64,000 nucleotides of DNA from PALSA-693 sp963780345 (GCA_963780345.1 CAWABU010000002.1:868001-932000); one strand, 5' to 3'. Counted from the first letter of the stretch, positions 1 through 8,321 are shown. The notes: generated from the sequence alone by a model not told the origin. Made by a program: numbers and translations.

Positions 1-1704
1 CAACGCGGCCAGGGGGCGACCGAGGTCATGCCCCGCAGACCGCACCCGGTGGGCCGGTCCACCGAAGCCTAAGCCCGTGTAGTCGATCGGCAGCCCAGAG
101 GCGTCTGCCTCCCATCCTCGGAGCACCTCGGTGTCCTTCAGCGCCGCCAGCCTGCCCTTTACCCAGGCGTCAACTTCGGTGTCGAACAGGCAGGCCAAGA
201 CTCCGGTCGCGGCGGCCAGGCCGACGACCAGGAAGTCAGACGGCACCCATGGCACTCGCTCGCGGGCTCTCCACGCCGTCAGGCGCTCACGTTGGGCGTC
301 GGTCACCAACGCGTAGAGATCGGGCTCCGCCCAGTCTCCATCGACTCGACGCCTCTCGTTGACTGCGGTTATCTTGTCGTAGCTCAGAACGGTCGGTAGC
401 GCTCGAACCGCACCGATCTGGTCATCGGTGATGTCCGACTCATCCAACGCAGCGTCAAGCAAGGCCTCGATTCGGTCGAGACGACGATACTCAGCGTCAA
501 GGTTTGCGGCGACGGATTGCGGCCGGTCGCTGCCCGGGGACTCGCCCGCGTTCGCAGAGGCCCGTCGATCCGGTTGACTGTTTCCCGTCAAGACGGAGAT
601 GGCCAGTTCAATCGCTTCGTGTTCGGCCTCTGCCGACTTGATGCCAGTCCTGAGGGAGTCAGCCGCGGGATTCGGCTCCGAGCGCCGGGGAAGGCGCCTG
701 AGTCTTTCGATTTGGGCATCCTGGGCGGCAGCCTGTTGTTTCAATCTGCGGTTCACGGCCTCCGTATCCTGCAGTTTCTGCCGCGTCTCTTTGATCTGCT
801 CGACGAGACGAACTAACTTGACCTGCAGTTCGTCCACTCGTTCGCGCAGGCACTCGACCACGAGTCGTGCTGCCTCGTCGTCGCCTTGGGCATCCCGAAG
901 AATCAGCTTGCTGATTACCTCAAGCCGGATGGCATCGGCAACGATCGGGGCGGCGCTCCACCTACGCAGGTGTCCACCGAGCGCAAAAGCTCCGGCGCCG
1001 ACTGCGGCGCCGGTGATAAGCAGGGTCCCGCTCGCCATCTCCAACCCGCCGACGGCGATCGAACCACCGCCGAGGGCAGCCAGGCCAATCGCGGGTGCTG
1101 CCACTCCGCCAGTGAGGGCACCTAGCCCAAGGCCAACACCGCCCACGACGAGGATCTTGGCCCAGGAGCGGGAACGTGCACGCACGGACCTGATGGCGTT
1201 GCGATAGGCGGTCTCCACGGCATCCAAGTCATCTGGCCTAAGAGATGGGAACACCCGGCAAGCCTCAACAAGAGACTCCCGCCTCGTGGAAACCACCCAG
1301 CCTCCTTGGGTCCACGGCTGGAAGCCACACAGGTCGACGAGAAGCAGAAGCGCGCGCGTCCGGGTATCAATACGCGCAGCGAGGTCCGGGCCCGACAGCT
1401 CCAGAAGGTTGTAACGCTCGTCTGCATCCAACGAGCGGATCGAATCGATGAACAAAGCCGCCCAGGCTTCTTCTATTGTCCCCAGTGAATCCGCGATGAA
1501 GTGGGCAGCTCGCGACATCTCGTCCAGGACCGACGCCAGGGCCTGCTGGCGGAAGTTGTCGCGAACCCGGCGCTTGTCCTCGATCCGACGGTTGCGCCGG
1601 TCTGCTGCGATATCGCGCTGGACCATCCGATACTGAAGCGCAGTGAGCACCAGGCTCTCTTCCGGACTCAAGCGAAAGCGCTCGGCTGCACCTTTGGCTG
1701 CCAT
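1..1704 (-). CDS. Large unrecognised membrane-associated coiled-coil protein, 3' end beyond window
   Basis: The minus-strand frame is open for 568 codons from an ATG at 1704 and leaves the window at base 1 without a stop. GGGAGTGAGG directly precedes the ATG. Residues 1-180 are soluble and charged. Residues about 183-244 are glycine-rich and hydrophobic (enough for two membrane hairpin helices). About 286-330 is a heptad-like coiled coil, 330-480 is charged, and about 488-505 is another hydrophobic segment. The visible end has an HR...GHDLGRP motif after a YTGLGFGG stretch. I do not recognise a catalytic domain. The layout (soluble head, Gly-rich membrane hairpin, coiled coil) suggests a membrane-remodelling or membrane-anchored accessory protein, but that is a guess. 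It sits upstream of other unrecognised membrane or surface proteins, as is usual in mobile or accessory regions. Confidence 0.8.
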   Translation of the reverse strand, partial: MAAKGAAERFRLSPEESLVLTALQYRMVQRDIAADRRNRRIEDKRRVRDNFRQQALASVLDEMSRAAHFIADSLGTIEEAWAALFIDSIRSLDADERYNLLELSGPDLAARIDTRTRALLLLVDLCGFQPWTQGGWVVSTRRESLVEACRVFPSLRPDDLDAVETAYRNAIRSVRARSRSWAKILVVGGVGLGLGALTGGVAAPAIGLAALGGGSIAVGGLEMASGTLLITGAAVGAGAFALGGHLRRWSAAPIVADAIRLEVISKLILRDAQGDDEAARLVVECLRERVDELQVKLVRLVEQIKETRQKLQDTEAVNRRLKQQAAAQDAQIERLRRLPRRSEPNPAADSLRTGIKSAEAEHEAIELAISVLTGNSQPDRRASANAGESPGSDRPQSVAANLDAEYRRLDRIEALLDAALDESDITDDQIGAVRALPTVLSYDKITAVNERRRVDGDWAEPDLYALVTDAQRERLTAWRARERVPWVPSDFLVVGLAAATGVLACLFDTEVDAWVKGRLAALKDTEVLRGWEADASGLPIDYTGLGFGGPAHRVRSAGHDLGRPLAAL

Positions 1705-1937
1705 CCTCACTCCCATCCCAACACGAAGGCTACCGGGCCTGCTGGTTTCTTTCTCGTTTTTGACGTTGTGCCTGATATTTCGTTCTCCATTGGTTCCTCC
1801 CCCATACCGACCGGCTTGTTCCAGCCGGTACTTCTATTGTGGAGGCAGGGATGGTTATGAGTCTCGACTTGGCACGACAGACTCTTGGACATCTGACGAC
1901 AAGGTCAGCCAGCCGCCGGAACCTGAACGCGAAGAAG

Positions 1938-1967
1938 GGCACCGGAAGGACGATCCGGTGCCTTTCT
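1938..1967. terminator. Hairpin terminator in the 1705-2157 intergenic gap
   Basis: A perfect 9-bp inverted repeat (GGCACCGGA / TCCGGTGCC, 7-nt loop) is followed by TTTCTTGC on the plus strand. It lies downstream of the minus-strand gene ending at 2158 and upstream of the minus-strand gene starting at 1704, so it may insulate the two. The rest of the gap shows no gene. Confidence 0.55.
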
Positions 1968-2157
1968 TGCTTCCCCTCCTCGACCCCAACGCCAACACCT
2001 GCCGCGGAGCCATTCCGTCGACGCGTTCGGTCCAGGTCTTGCGTACACCCCCGCCCGCTGGCCCGGGGCATCCGGTTCTGGTAACCGACCCAGCTCAGAC
2101 GCGGTCGATGGGTCGGGAAGCATTCTGAGCCTGGCTGAGGTCCACTGGGGTGCTCTT

Positions 2158-2583
2158 TCAGTCTTGGTTAGTTCCGCTGAAGTGGATGATCAGCAAGGCG
2201 AGGAGCAGGAACAGACCAATCGGTCCCCAGATTATGACCTTCATGGCCTTGGCCGTGGTGACGACGTGGTTCTTGCTCCAGAAGAACAGGCCCCAGCCCA
2301 CGACCAGGGCGCACCACAGATAGAAGTGCAGGCAGAAGGCGGCAGAGTTGCCGCTGGTGTCCCAGAAGGCGATCCCGTTGGTGACCATCAGGAAGACAGT
2401 GCTGCCGATCAGCCAGTTCATGGCCTTCCTGCGGGCCTGGGTGTAGGCGTTGAGGGTCGCGGGCGACGGGGGAGGCGGTGGCAACCGCAGCCCCGGCGGC
2501 AGTATCGGGGGTGGTGGCGTCGGGGGTGGCGGTGCTTGTTCTCCCGCCGCAAAGACGTAGTCGGGACGAACGGGATCGGACAT
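2158..2583 (-). CDS. Small proline-rich N-terminus membrane protein
   Basis: This is a 141-aa protein. The first about 45 residues are very proline-rich (runs of P interrupted by A, T and L). A basic segment (QARRKAMNW) follows, then about three hydrophobic helices around residues 53-70, 80-100 and 115-135. It ends in a short hydrophilic tail. The architecture is that of actinobacterial small membrane proteins with a cytoplasmic Pro-rich arm and a 2-3 TM core. No enzymatic motif is visible. It lies on the same strand as the next two genes (2619-3218, 3259-3780) with short gaps, so the three may be co-transcribed and form an envelope-located set. The function is unknown. Confidence 0.65.
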   Translation of the reverse strand: MSDPVRPDYVFAAGEQAPPPPTPPPPILPPGLRLPPPPPSPATLNAYTQARRKAMNWLIGSTVFLMVTNGIAFWDTSGNSAAFCLHFYLWCALVVGWGLFFWSKNHVVTTAKAMKVIIWGPIGLFLLLALLIIHFSGTNQD

Positions 2584-2618
2584 GTGGTCGAGCCTTTCGG
2601 TGGTAGGTGTAGCCCTTG

Positions 2619-3218
2619 TCAGCGAGGACCAATACGGCCCATAGACCCGATGTAGTTGGGCCGGTTGGCGTTGTTGATAGCGCGGGTGTTGCGGTTAATC
2701 GAACCGGCGACACGTCCTCCAGCTACGGCGATTGTGGTGGTCAGAGCGATGTTCTGCCACATCTGCTGGTTAGCTTGACGGCGGGAAATCTCGTCCGGGG
2801 TCAGGATCAGTTGGTGCCGCAGGAACTCAAACTCCAGCGTCCCATCGGGATTGCGGCCATGCCACACCACCTGGTAATCGTGCATAAATCCAGCCGGAGG
2901 CGGAAAGTAGGCATTGATGGTGTTGATCATCGCCTGATTCATAGCGTCAGCGCCAAAGTGGCCGTAGCGGTCTACGTCTGCGGTCCACTGCCGAACAAAG
3001 GCTTGGGCGTGAGCAGCCTGACGGGCTGCTTCAGCGCGCTGGGCCTCCAGAGCCTCCTGCCGGCGATACTCCTCCTCCCGACGCCGCTGCTCTTCTCTCT
3101 GCTGGCGACGCTTCTCTTTCTGTCGGCGGATGACTTCTTTTTCCTCGGGGGTCTTACGGAAGTTCATGTGGGGATTGCTGCCTTCTGGTGTGCGTTTCAG
3201 TCCTCTGTACATGGTCAT
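2619..3218 (-). CDS. Charged coiled-coil hypothetical protein
   Basis: This is a 199-aa reading from ATG 3218 (a second ATG at 3212 is equally possible; neither has a strong ribosome site). Residues about 20-65 are almost entirely K/R/E/Q/A and should form a long helix or coiled coil (RRQKEKRRQQREEQRRREEE). Residues about 75-150 are a compact mixed domain with F, W and Y. The C-terminus holds a weakly hydrophobic stretch (IALTTTIAVAGG) and an Asn/Arg-rich tail. The same frame stays open upstream to 3644, but there it only reads the repeats of the neighbouring gene out of frame, so I cut it at 3218. I recognise no family. The position suggests a partner of the flanking membrane proteins. Confidence 0.6.
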   Translation of the reverse strand: MTMYRGLKRTPEGSNPHMNFRKTPEEKEVIRRQKEKRRQQREEQRRREEEYRRQEALEAQRAEAARQAAHAQAFVRQWTADVDRYGHFGADAMNQAMINTINAYFPPPAGFMHDYQVVWHGRNPDGTLEFEFLRHQLILTPDEISRRQANQQMWQNIALTTTIAVAGGRVAGSINRNTRAINNANRPNYIGSMGRIGPR

Positions 3219-3258
3219 GGAAAAGCACCACCGGCAGGCGGCGCTCAACCACCTCCGA

Positions 3259-3780
3259 TCAGTAGCCGTTGTCGGCAGGATCCGCAGCAGCGGTTCCCGT
3301 ATTGCCGCTACCACCCGTGTAGGTGTAAGCGGGGCCGTTGTCAGCCGGATCGGCGGCGGCGATCCCTGTGTTGCCGCTACCGCCGTAGTAGGTGTACGTC
3401 GGGCCGTTGTCAGTGGGATCGTAGGGGGCCGATCCAGTCTGGCCACTCCCACCATACGGATCCGACGACTGAATCGAGCCACCGTAGGACGGGGTCTGAG
3501 TGCTGCTGTCGCTGGGCTGAGTCGAGCCACTGGAGGACGGCGTGGTCGAGCTATAGCTGGGCTGAGTCGAGCCACTGGAGGACGAGGTGTTCGTTGTCGG
3601 CTGGCCGTTGGCCTTATGTGACTGGAGGGCGTTAGAGATGCCACCCAGGATCACGAGGCCCACGATGACGCCGACGACAGAGGTGATGACCTTGTGACGA
3701 CGGATCCAGCCCACGGCAGGGGCAGGGGCAGGGGCAGGGGTGGGAGGATTGGTCGGGCTGGTCGGAGGCGTCCAGGTCAT
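3259..3780 (-). CDS. Single-pass membrane protein with Ser/Thr/Gly repeat ectodomain
   Basis: The start at ATG 3780 gives 173 aa; an upstream in-frame start (3864) adds an implausible arginine/glycine leader. The N-terminus (about 1-25) is rich in Pro/Thr/Ala. A basic stop-transfer (WIRRHK) precedes one transmembrane helix (about 33-55). The remainder is low-complexity Ser/Thr/Gly/Gln. The C-terminus holds two near-identical units of about 20 residues built from ADPADNGPAYTY and GGSGNTG. Such a tail is expected outside the membrane as a stalk or wall-spanning linker. There is no sortase signal or enzymatic motif. It is the likely first gene of a three-gene minus-strand set (3780 to 2158). Confidence 0.65.
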   Translation of the reverse strand: MTWTPPTSPTNPPTPAPAPAPAVGWIRRHKVITSVVGVIVGLVILGGISNALQSHKANGQPTTNTSSSSGSTQPSYSSTTPSSSGSTQPSDSSTQTPSYGGSIQSSDPYGGSGQTGSAPYDPTDNGPTYTYYGGSGNTGIAAADPADNGPAYTYTGGSGNTGTAAADPADNGY

Positions 3781-4110
3781 TGGTCTTTCTGCTTTCTGTG
3801 TTTGCCGTACACCTATGCCAACACCGCGAGGCAGTAAACCATGTAGACCCCAGGCGACAACCATTTGACACCTGGCGACAGCGCACGGCCCTCGGTCTCA
3901 AGGAAGCTCGCACCGTCCTCGTTCACACCTGCCTGGACCGCCCGACCGTTGTGACCTCACCACGGCCAGGAAACGCGACCTGCCCCCCCAAGTATGGGCT
4001 GTGCAGGTACCTGACTGAGGCCGGTCAGGTCGGGCGCTACCCCTCCGACCTCTGGTGGCCGGGTGGCATCCAGGGGCGGAGGTCGCAGGGGGGTTGAGGA
4101 TCGCTGGGGC
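3781..4110. other. Intergenic, no gene recognised
   Basis: This GC-rich stretch between the minus-strand gene starting at 3780 and the RNase H-like remnant has open frames on both strands, but none has recognisable protein character. It probably holds the promoter of the 3780 gene. No clear -35/-10 pair was picked. Confidence 0.4.
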
Positions 4111-4440
4111 CTACTCGGCCCGACACCCCCCGGCGTGTACGTACTTGCCAGAACTGTTCTTAACGATAAGCGTGCCCGGGGGGTACCTCACCGCGCAGTT
4201 GCCACAGGTCCCGGCGTACCCAGCCGGAAGCCCCGAGGTCGGGATGGCCGGTTGTTGGTTGGGCGGGCGGGACTTGGCCCTCTCGCCGCCACGAAGGTGC
4301 TGGCCGCTGCTTTCGCCAACGAGTCGGCTTTTTCGTTCAAGGGGTGACCGTCGTGGCCTCGGACCCACTCCTACTTGATGTCGTCTCGACCGTGCCCAGC
4401 CTGCGTCGCTGCGACCCCTGGCGAGGACCTCCGGGCCCGG
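4111..4440 (-). pseudogene. RNase HI-like gene remnant with amber codon and frameshift
   Basis: Reading down from about 4400, one minus frame gives the typical RNase HI C-terminal signature EWVRGHDGHPLNEKADSLA (family form: W-V-K/R-G-H-x-G-H...N-E-x-A-D-x-L-A). The codon before it is TAG (4373-4371), where the family usually has Trp (IK-W-EWVRGH). After the motif the frame shifts by one base near 4290. The shifted frame continues to a stop at 4111 and holds a small CGNC...GKYVHAGGC element that looks like a zinc-knuckle tail. The N-terminal half with the first catalytic acidic residues cannot be traced with confidence upstream of 4440. RNase HI cleaves RNA in RNA/DNA hybrids; this copy cannot encode a full enzyme. 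It is probably plasmid- or phage-derived. Confidence 0.6.
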
Positions 4441-4452
4441 CGGCGCGGCGCT

Positions 4453-4610
4453 CCGCCTCGAGGGCTCCGTCCTGGTGTGGCCGCTCCTCAAGGGGCCAGG
4501 ACGGCTGCGTGGCTGTCAGGTCCGATCCGAGCGCGTCGAGGACCGGAAACCCTGGGGTCGTGTCCGGCGCGGCCGCCTCGAGGGCTCGGTCCTGTTGTGG
4601 CCGCGCTCCC
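4453..4610. repeat. Imperfect ~37-bp direct repeat pair
   Basis: Positions 4453-4489 and 4575-4610 both contain CCGCCTCGAGGGCTC followed by GTCCTG and TGTGGCCGC, with a few mismatches, about 121 bp apart. They lie in an otherwise gene-poor stretch (4441-4880) where I see no credible gene on either strand. Confidence 0.5.
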
Positions 4611-4880
4611 CCACTCAGCTGCCTGGCCCGTTGGCGACCCTCAGGGTGTCGGGGGGCTCGAGGCCAAGTCGACGGCGGAGCTGTGGGGCGGCTGGCCCCA
4701 GCTGCGAACTGACTGACGGGCTCCTACGGGGCCGGGGGGTCCGCTCCAAGGGTTCGTCCCGCTCCCCCCGCCGGCGGGCCTGGCTGCCTGGTCGAGGTCG
4801 GCTCGGCGGCTGCGGCGTACAGACCTGATCGCCACTCTGATCAGCGGGTCGAAGCGAAACCGAACCGAAGGAGAAACAAG

Positions 4881-5263
4881 ATGCTTCGACACTTGACCAA
4901 GTATCGAGTGGCGCGCCTGGGCGACACCGACGTCGAGTTCGCGGGCGAGCTGCTGGCCGAGCGCGACAGCAAGGACAAGCCGGCCAACCCCGGCGAACAT
5001 GGCCACGACCGCAGCCGGTGGATGGAGATACGCGTCTACCGGCTGGCCGGCGACCGGGGGTGGGTCACGTCGGTGATCGGCAAGTCGGTCCGCCCGGGCG
5101 AGACGGACCGGCCTCGCCTGTGGGTCTGTGGGACCCCCGAGGAGGTGCGTGACAGCCTGAAGCGTCAGCCGCGGGGGTATCTGACCCGGACCGCGTTGGC
5201 CGCCCTGGCAGATGCTGCGGCCGTCGACGGCGTCTCGAGGCGGCGCTGGTGGAGCAGCTGTGA
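4881..5263 (+). pseudogene. Small plasmid-type hypothetical gene, probably frameshifted near its end
   Basis: It starts at ATG 4881 behind GAAGGAGAAACAAG, a strong ribosome site. The first about 115 codons give a plausible soluble protein (MLRHLTKYRVARLGD..., ending LTRTALAALADAAAVD). Around 5226-5240 coding character moves to another frame that reads LEAALVEQL and stops at TGA 5261-5263. That stop overlaps the GTG start of the next gene (GTGA), a normal coupling arrangement. If the frame is not shifted, the reading continues to 5903 as low-quality sequence antiparallel in character to the next gene. I therefore infer a one-base indel. The family is not recognised; similar small genes are common in actinobacterial integrative elements and plasmids. 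Confidence 0.55.
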
Positions 5264-5652
5264 CCTGCTCGACCTGCCGGGACCGGCTCTGGCTGGTCGG
5301 TGTTCCCTACAGCAGCGACCCCGACATCGACGCCGACGAGGACACCCGCGACTGGCTCGTCGCCTGTCCCGACTGCGCCGCGAACCTGACCGTGTCCCAG
5401 GTGGCGAAACTGGCCGGCCGGGATGTGACCGTGGGCTGGTCGATGTTGGATTACGTGGCCGGCTTGTTGGGGGCGGACGCCCCGTACGTGCATCTGGGCG
5501 TGCAGCCCTGGCCGTTCAAGCTCCGGGGCGACTTTCGGGACCACATCAGCGCCTGGATGGACCACGAGCCGGATCTGAGCGAAGCGATCCGCATGGACGG
5601 GTTCGACATGGCCGACGACGTAACCAGCGACACCAACCGCAAACTCACCTAG
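5260..5652 (+). CDS. Zinc-ribbon-like hypothetical protein
   Basis: This is a 130-aa reading from GTG 5260, which overlaps the inferred stop of the preceding gene by four bases. The N-terminus has CSTC (residues about 3-6) and CPDC about 30 residues later, a likely four-cysteine zinc site. The rest is acidic and aromatic (VGWSMLDYVAGLLG, PYVHLGVQPWPFK) and ends in an acidic tail. An in-frame ATG at 5212 would add 16 unlikely residues. The function is unknown. The pairing with the preceding gene suggests a plasmid/ICE backbone operon. Confidence 0.6.
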   Translation: MTCSTCRDRLWLVGVPYSSDPDIDADEDTRDWLVACPDCAANLTVSQVAKLAGRDVTVGWSMLDYVAGLLGADAPYVHLGVQPWPFKLRGDFRDHISAWMDHEPDLSEAIRMDGFDMADDVTSDTNRKLT

Positions 5653-5966
5653 CTGGGCCGAGGAGGCTCGAGGGGGGATCGGCCAAGTCGGCAAGTAGGC
5701 GAACAGGCAAGAGAGGCAGGGTCGGTGGTCTCCCCTACAGCTGGGTCAAGTACCCGGCCCGAGATGGAGAGCCGACGTTGCGCACTGGTGTGGGCTCCGG
5801 ACGTCACAACGTCCAGCCACCGCAGCGCCGGTGGGGCCCTTTTGGCGCGTCTGAGGCAGGACCTTCAATAGGGCAGAGGCCGAAGATTCTCAGGACCTTA
5901 TGACGAAACGATGAACTGACTCTCAGGGTTCTCGTCGTCTTAGTAGGTAGGAAAGGAGGCGCTGTG
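5653..5966. other. Intergenic, no gene recognised
   Basis: Between the zinc-ribbon gene and the 5967 gene I see only the ribosome site of the latter (AAAGGAGG at about 5950) and no further gene or strong hairpin. Confidence 0.4.
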
Positions 5967-6224
5967 ATGAGCAAGGACTTCAATCCATCCATCACCGCCG
6001 TCGAGGATCGGGCAAGCCACCCTACGATCCCGACGTTCCCTACCGGGCCCGAGAAGACGGCCGCGGTCACCAAGATTCGGTACCTCGAGCGCGAGCTCTT
6101 TGACGGCGGAGGTCACATCCGAAGAGGCTTGACCCCGGCTCGGGCCGAGGAGATCGCCGCCCTGATCAATGACCTGCGTCGCCGAGTCCTCGGCTGGCTC
6201 GAGATCGGGCTGGACGGTCAGTAG
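5967..6224 (+). CDS. Small helical hypothetical protein
   Basis: This is an 85-aa protein. ATG 5967 is preceded by AAAGGAGG with 7-nt spacing; the GTG immediately upstream (5964) is less well placed. Residues about 1-35 are polar and proline/threonine-rich. About 36-82 should form two amphipathic helices (TKIRYLERELFDGGGH; PARAEEIAALINDLRRRVLGWLEIG). This could be a small DNA-binding or partner protein of the preceding plasmid-type genes. No family was assigned. Confidence 0.6.
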   Translation: MSKDFNPSITAVEDRASHPTIPTFPTGPEKTAAVTKIRYLERELFDGGGHIRRGLTPARAEEIAALINDLRRRVLGWLEIGLDGQ

Positions 6225-6365
6225 CGTTGGCCGGCGAGTGCCGGCCCGGCATTCGCAGAGCGCCAACGAGTCGCCTAGTCGGCTGGCCGGACTCGGTGAC
6301 CTGAGGCCATCGATCCTCCGACTCGGTTAGTCAACAGATGTCCCCGCAAGGGGGGGCGGGGAAGC

Positions 6366-6402
6366 AATAGGGGCACCGGATCTGCCTTCCGGTGCTCCTA
6401 TT
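6366..6402. terminator. 15-bp stem hairpin in the 6225-6851 gap
   Basis: AATAGGGGCACCGGA (6366-6380) pairs with TCCGGTGCTCCTATT (6388-6402), with one G-T pair and a 7-nt loop. It lies downstream of the 5967-6224 gene. The core GGCACCGGA/TCCGGTGC is the same as in the hairpin at 1938. No long U-tract follows. The remainder of the gap (6403-6851) contains open frames but none convincing. Confidence 0.5.
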
Positions 6403-6851
6403 CGCGTCCGAACAGGATTGGTAAACAAGGTGTGCTCATTTGATCCATCCAACAGGCCTGGCGCTCTCCCGTCGAAGGTCGCCGTCGCCTCGCTCCAAGC
6501 AGGAGTATGTCGATATCGCCATGCTGAACGTGGGGATGAGGAAGGCAACCTCCGAGCTATGCGGTGTCGCCGACTTGCCGAACTTTCCGGGTCTCAGAAG
6601 GGCGGCAGCAGCATTGCGAGGGTCACGTCGGACCATCTATGCACACGCGTCCATCCGCTGCGCCCCGGCAGGGCGGTGAAGGAACAGATCGGCAGCAAAT
6701 CAGGGAACGCCTACCGCACCTGGGTCGCTGGCATGACCCGATCGCCGAGCCGCCCCTACCGAGGTGCTCTCGATGTACCCTCGGCCATGCTCGCCCGGGC
6801 CGCCAGCGAACACGCTCGAGGCCTATTCCTCGACTGCCTGGACTCCAGCTG

Positions 6852-7339
6852 ATGGCCACGACCTTCGCGGACCGGTGGGAAGACGGGCGGATCACCGAGG
6901 ACGTCCGCCGCGAGGCCCGCGAGACCGAGAAGATCTTCACCGACGCCATGTTCGCCGGACGGCGCGACCTGGCGGGCGCCGAGAGGAAGATCCGGCCGCC
7001 GCCGGCCCGCCAGCGGGTGGCCATGGGCTTCGGGGGAGGGACCCGGTCGACGACGGGCGACTACGACTGGTTTTAAGAGCTGCACCCGAAGGAGCAGGCC
7101 CGGGTCCGGGACAAACTGGTTCACGAAGGAGAAGAGCAGTCTGACCGGCCGGGCGACCGGGCTGACCCCCGACGAGGTCGAAAACTCCGGGCTGCCGATG
7201 CACGAATGGCTAGCCCTCACCCGGGCTATCGACGCCGCGAAGGCGGTGGTGCGCGGCCGGGACTTGCAGAAGGCCCGCTACGGCGGCCGCAACCCGCTGG
7301 CCTACCTGGAGAAGGGCCGGCCCCGCATCTTGCATTGAG
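6852..7339 (+). pseudogene. Hypothetical actinobacterial accessory gene, broken by ochre codon and frameshift
   Basis: From ATG 6852 the frame reads 74 aa (MATTFADRWEDGRITEDV..., ending TTGDYDWF) to TAA at 7074-7076. The same frame continues sensibly after it (ELHPKEQARVRDKLVHEG). Near 7130 coding character shifts to another frame (KSSLTGRATGLTPDEV...) that runs to TGA at about 7339. Joined, the pieces make one about 160-residue protein with a WF-ELHPKEQARVRDK...LTPDEV...HEWLALTRAIDAA core. That recalls a hypothetical family frequent near actinobacterial mobile elements (from memory, unverified). If the three frames are not one gene, the first 74 codons are a separate small gene. Confidence 0.5.
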
Positions 7340-7514
7340 AATGTTCGACCGACGGGTGATCGAGGAGGTCGGGCCGGTCTCGTGGGTCGAGGTCGCCCAC
7401 GTCGTCAGCCCGGCCAGCGCCGAGCTTGCGCCGGATCGGGAAGCCGAGGAGGGCCGAGAGGGTCCGGGCGGCTTCGAGCTCGGCATGACCTTCAAGGCGG
7501 CCACGATGCTGCAC
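7302..7514 (-). pseudogene. Possible nuclease/resolvase-like fragment
   Basis: This minus frame contains RGRLEGHAELEAARTLSAL followed by LGFPIRRKLGAGRADDVGDL, which weakly resembles PDDEXK resolvase-like proteins (R-G...E...A..L...G-F-P..RR...G..D-D-x-G-D). The distal catalytic E-x-K part is not visible. It partly overlaps the end of the 7492 gene and could instead be its out-of-frame continuation. Low certainty. Confidence 0.3.
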
Positions 7515-7767
7515 CCCGAAACTCCACGACGTCGCCGGATTCGGATTCGACCCGGTCCGGGGTGGAGCAGACGGTGTCGCCGTAGAGGTAGAGCTCCTCG
7601 GGCTCGGTCAGTTCGACGCCCTCCTCGACGGCCCACCACGACGCCACTGCCTCCTCTAAGAAGTGATCCCGGCGCATGGCCTGGTTCTCGTCCTTGTCGG
7701 GGGACCCGAACAGCTTGGTGATGGCCAGCTCGGGCGGGGGTGCGTCCATACCCGGCTGTTGATTCAA
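7492..7767 (-). CDS. Small acidic hypothetical protein, possibly a YqaJ-type nuclease fragment
   Basis: This is 91 aa from a TTG at 7767 that overlaps the TGA of the LigD-PE gene (TTGA), so it is probably translationally coupled. It is rich in Glu and aromatic residues (HFLEEAVASWWAVEEGVEL), followed by YGDTVCSTPDRVESESGDVVEF. The TPDR...VVEF pattern resembles the ATPDR...VE-x-K active-site strand of YqaJ/RecB-type exonucleases, but the expected Lys is Arg here and the protein ends soon after. It is either a short stand-alone protein or a truncated nuclease. The context (LigD-PE upstream) would fit DNA repair. Confidence 0.45.
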   Translation of the reverse strand: MNQQPGMDAPPPELAITKLFGSPDKDENQAMRRDHFLEEAVASWWAVEEGVELTEPEELYLYGDTVCSTPDRVESESGDVVEFRGAASWPP

Positions 7768-8237
7768 TCGCCGGCGTCAGCGACTTCGCGCCAGGAGCGA
7801 CCGGTGCGAGCACTTAGGGGCTCTTCGGCAACGACGTCCGAACCCTTCCGGGCCTGATCATCATTCATCTTCACCAAGATCCAGCGGCGATCACCGGTCT
7901 TGGTGATGGCGAAACCCCCCGTAAGTTTGGCGCCTGAGAGCACAAACGCCAGATGGTTAGGCTCATCTCGCAGCATTTCGTAGGTACCTTCATCCCAGAT
8001 GATCACTGCGCCGGAACCACGGGATGCTGCGAGATGGACTCCCTCGAAGTCACCAGCAGCCAGTTCGTGATCCTCGACTGGTACGGCTAAGCGTTTCACG
8101 GAAGGGTCCATTGAGGGGCCCTTGGGCACAGCCCACGAGCGAAGAACTGTCCCGACTTGGATTCGGAAGTCAAAATGCAACGCAGTCGCGTCGTGTAACT
8201 GAACAACGAAGCGAAACTCCGACGGTTGCCTGCTCAT
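7764..8237 (-). CDS. ligD-PE: Stand-alone LigD 3'-phosphoesterase domain protein
   Basis: This 157-aa protein (start ATG 8237, GAGGG upstream; a longer start at 8282 is possible) covers just the phosphoesterase domain of bacterial DNA ligase D. Hallmarks are FRFVVQLHDATALHFDFRI (family: RFVVQ-x-H-x-A-S-x-L-H-x-D-x-R), SWAVPKGPSMDP, VKRLAVPVEDHEL and GAVIIWDEGTYE. The His, Asp and Arg residues that bind the divalent metal and the 3'-terminal phosphate/ribonucleotide in this family are present. LigD-PE trims 3' ends during non-homologous end joining. No ligase or polymerase domain and no ku gene is nearby, so it would act alone or in trans. It is probably in an operon with 8322-8606 upstream and 7492-7767 downstream. 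Confidence 0.88.
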   Translation of the reverse strand: MSRQPSEFRFVVQLHDATALHFDFRIQVGTVLRSWAVPKGPSMDPSVKRLAVPVEDHELAAGDFEGVHLAASRGSGAVIIWDEGTYEMLRDEPNHLAFVLSGAKLTGGFAITKTGDRRWILVKMNDDQARKGSDVVAEEPLSARTGRSWREVADAGD

Positions 8238-8321
8238 ACGTAAGCGAAACCCTCGATGGAAATATGGACGGAACTCAGACATCTCGAGAGCTCGTGTGGG
8301 TCTTTTTCTTCCGCCATGCTT

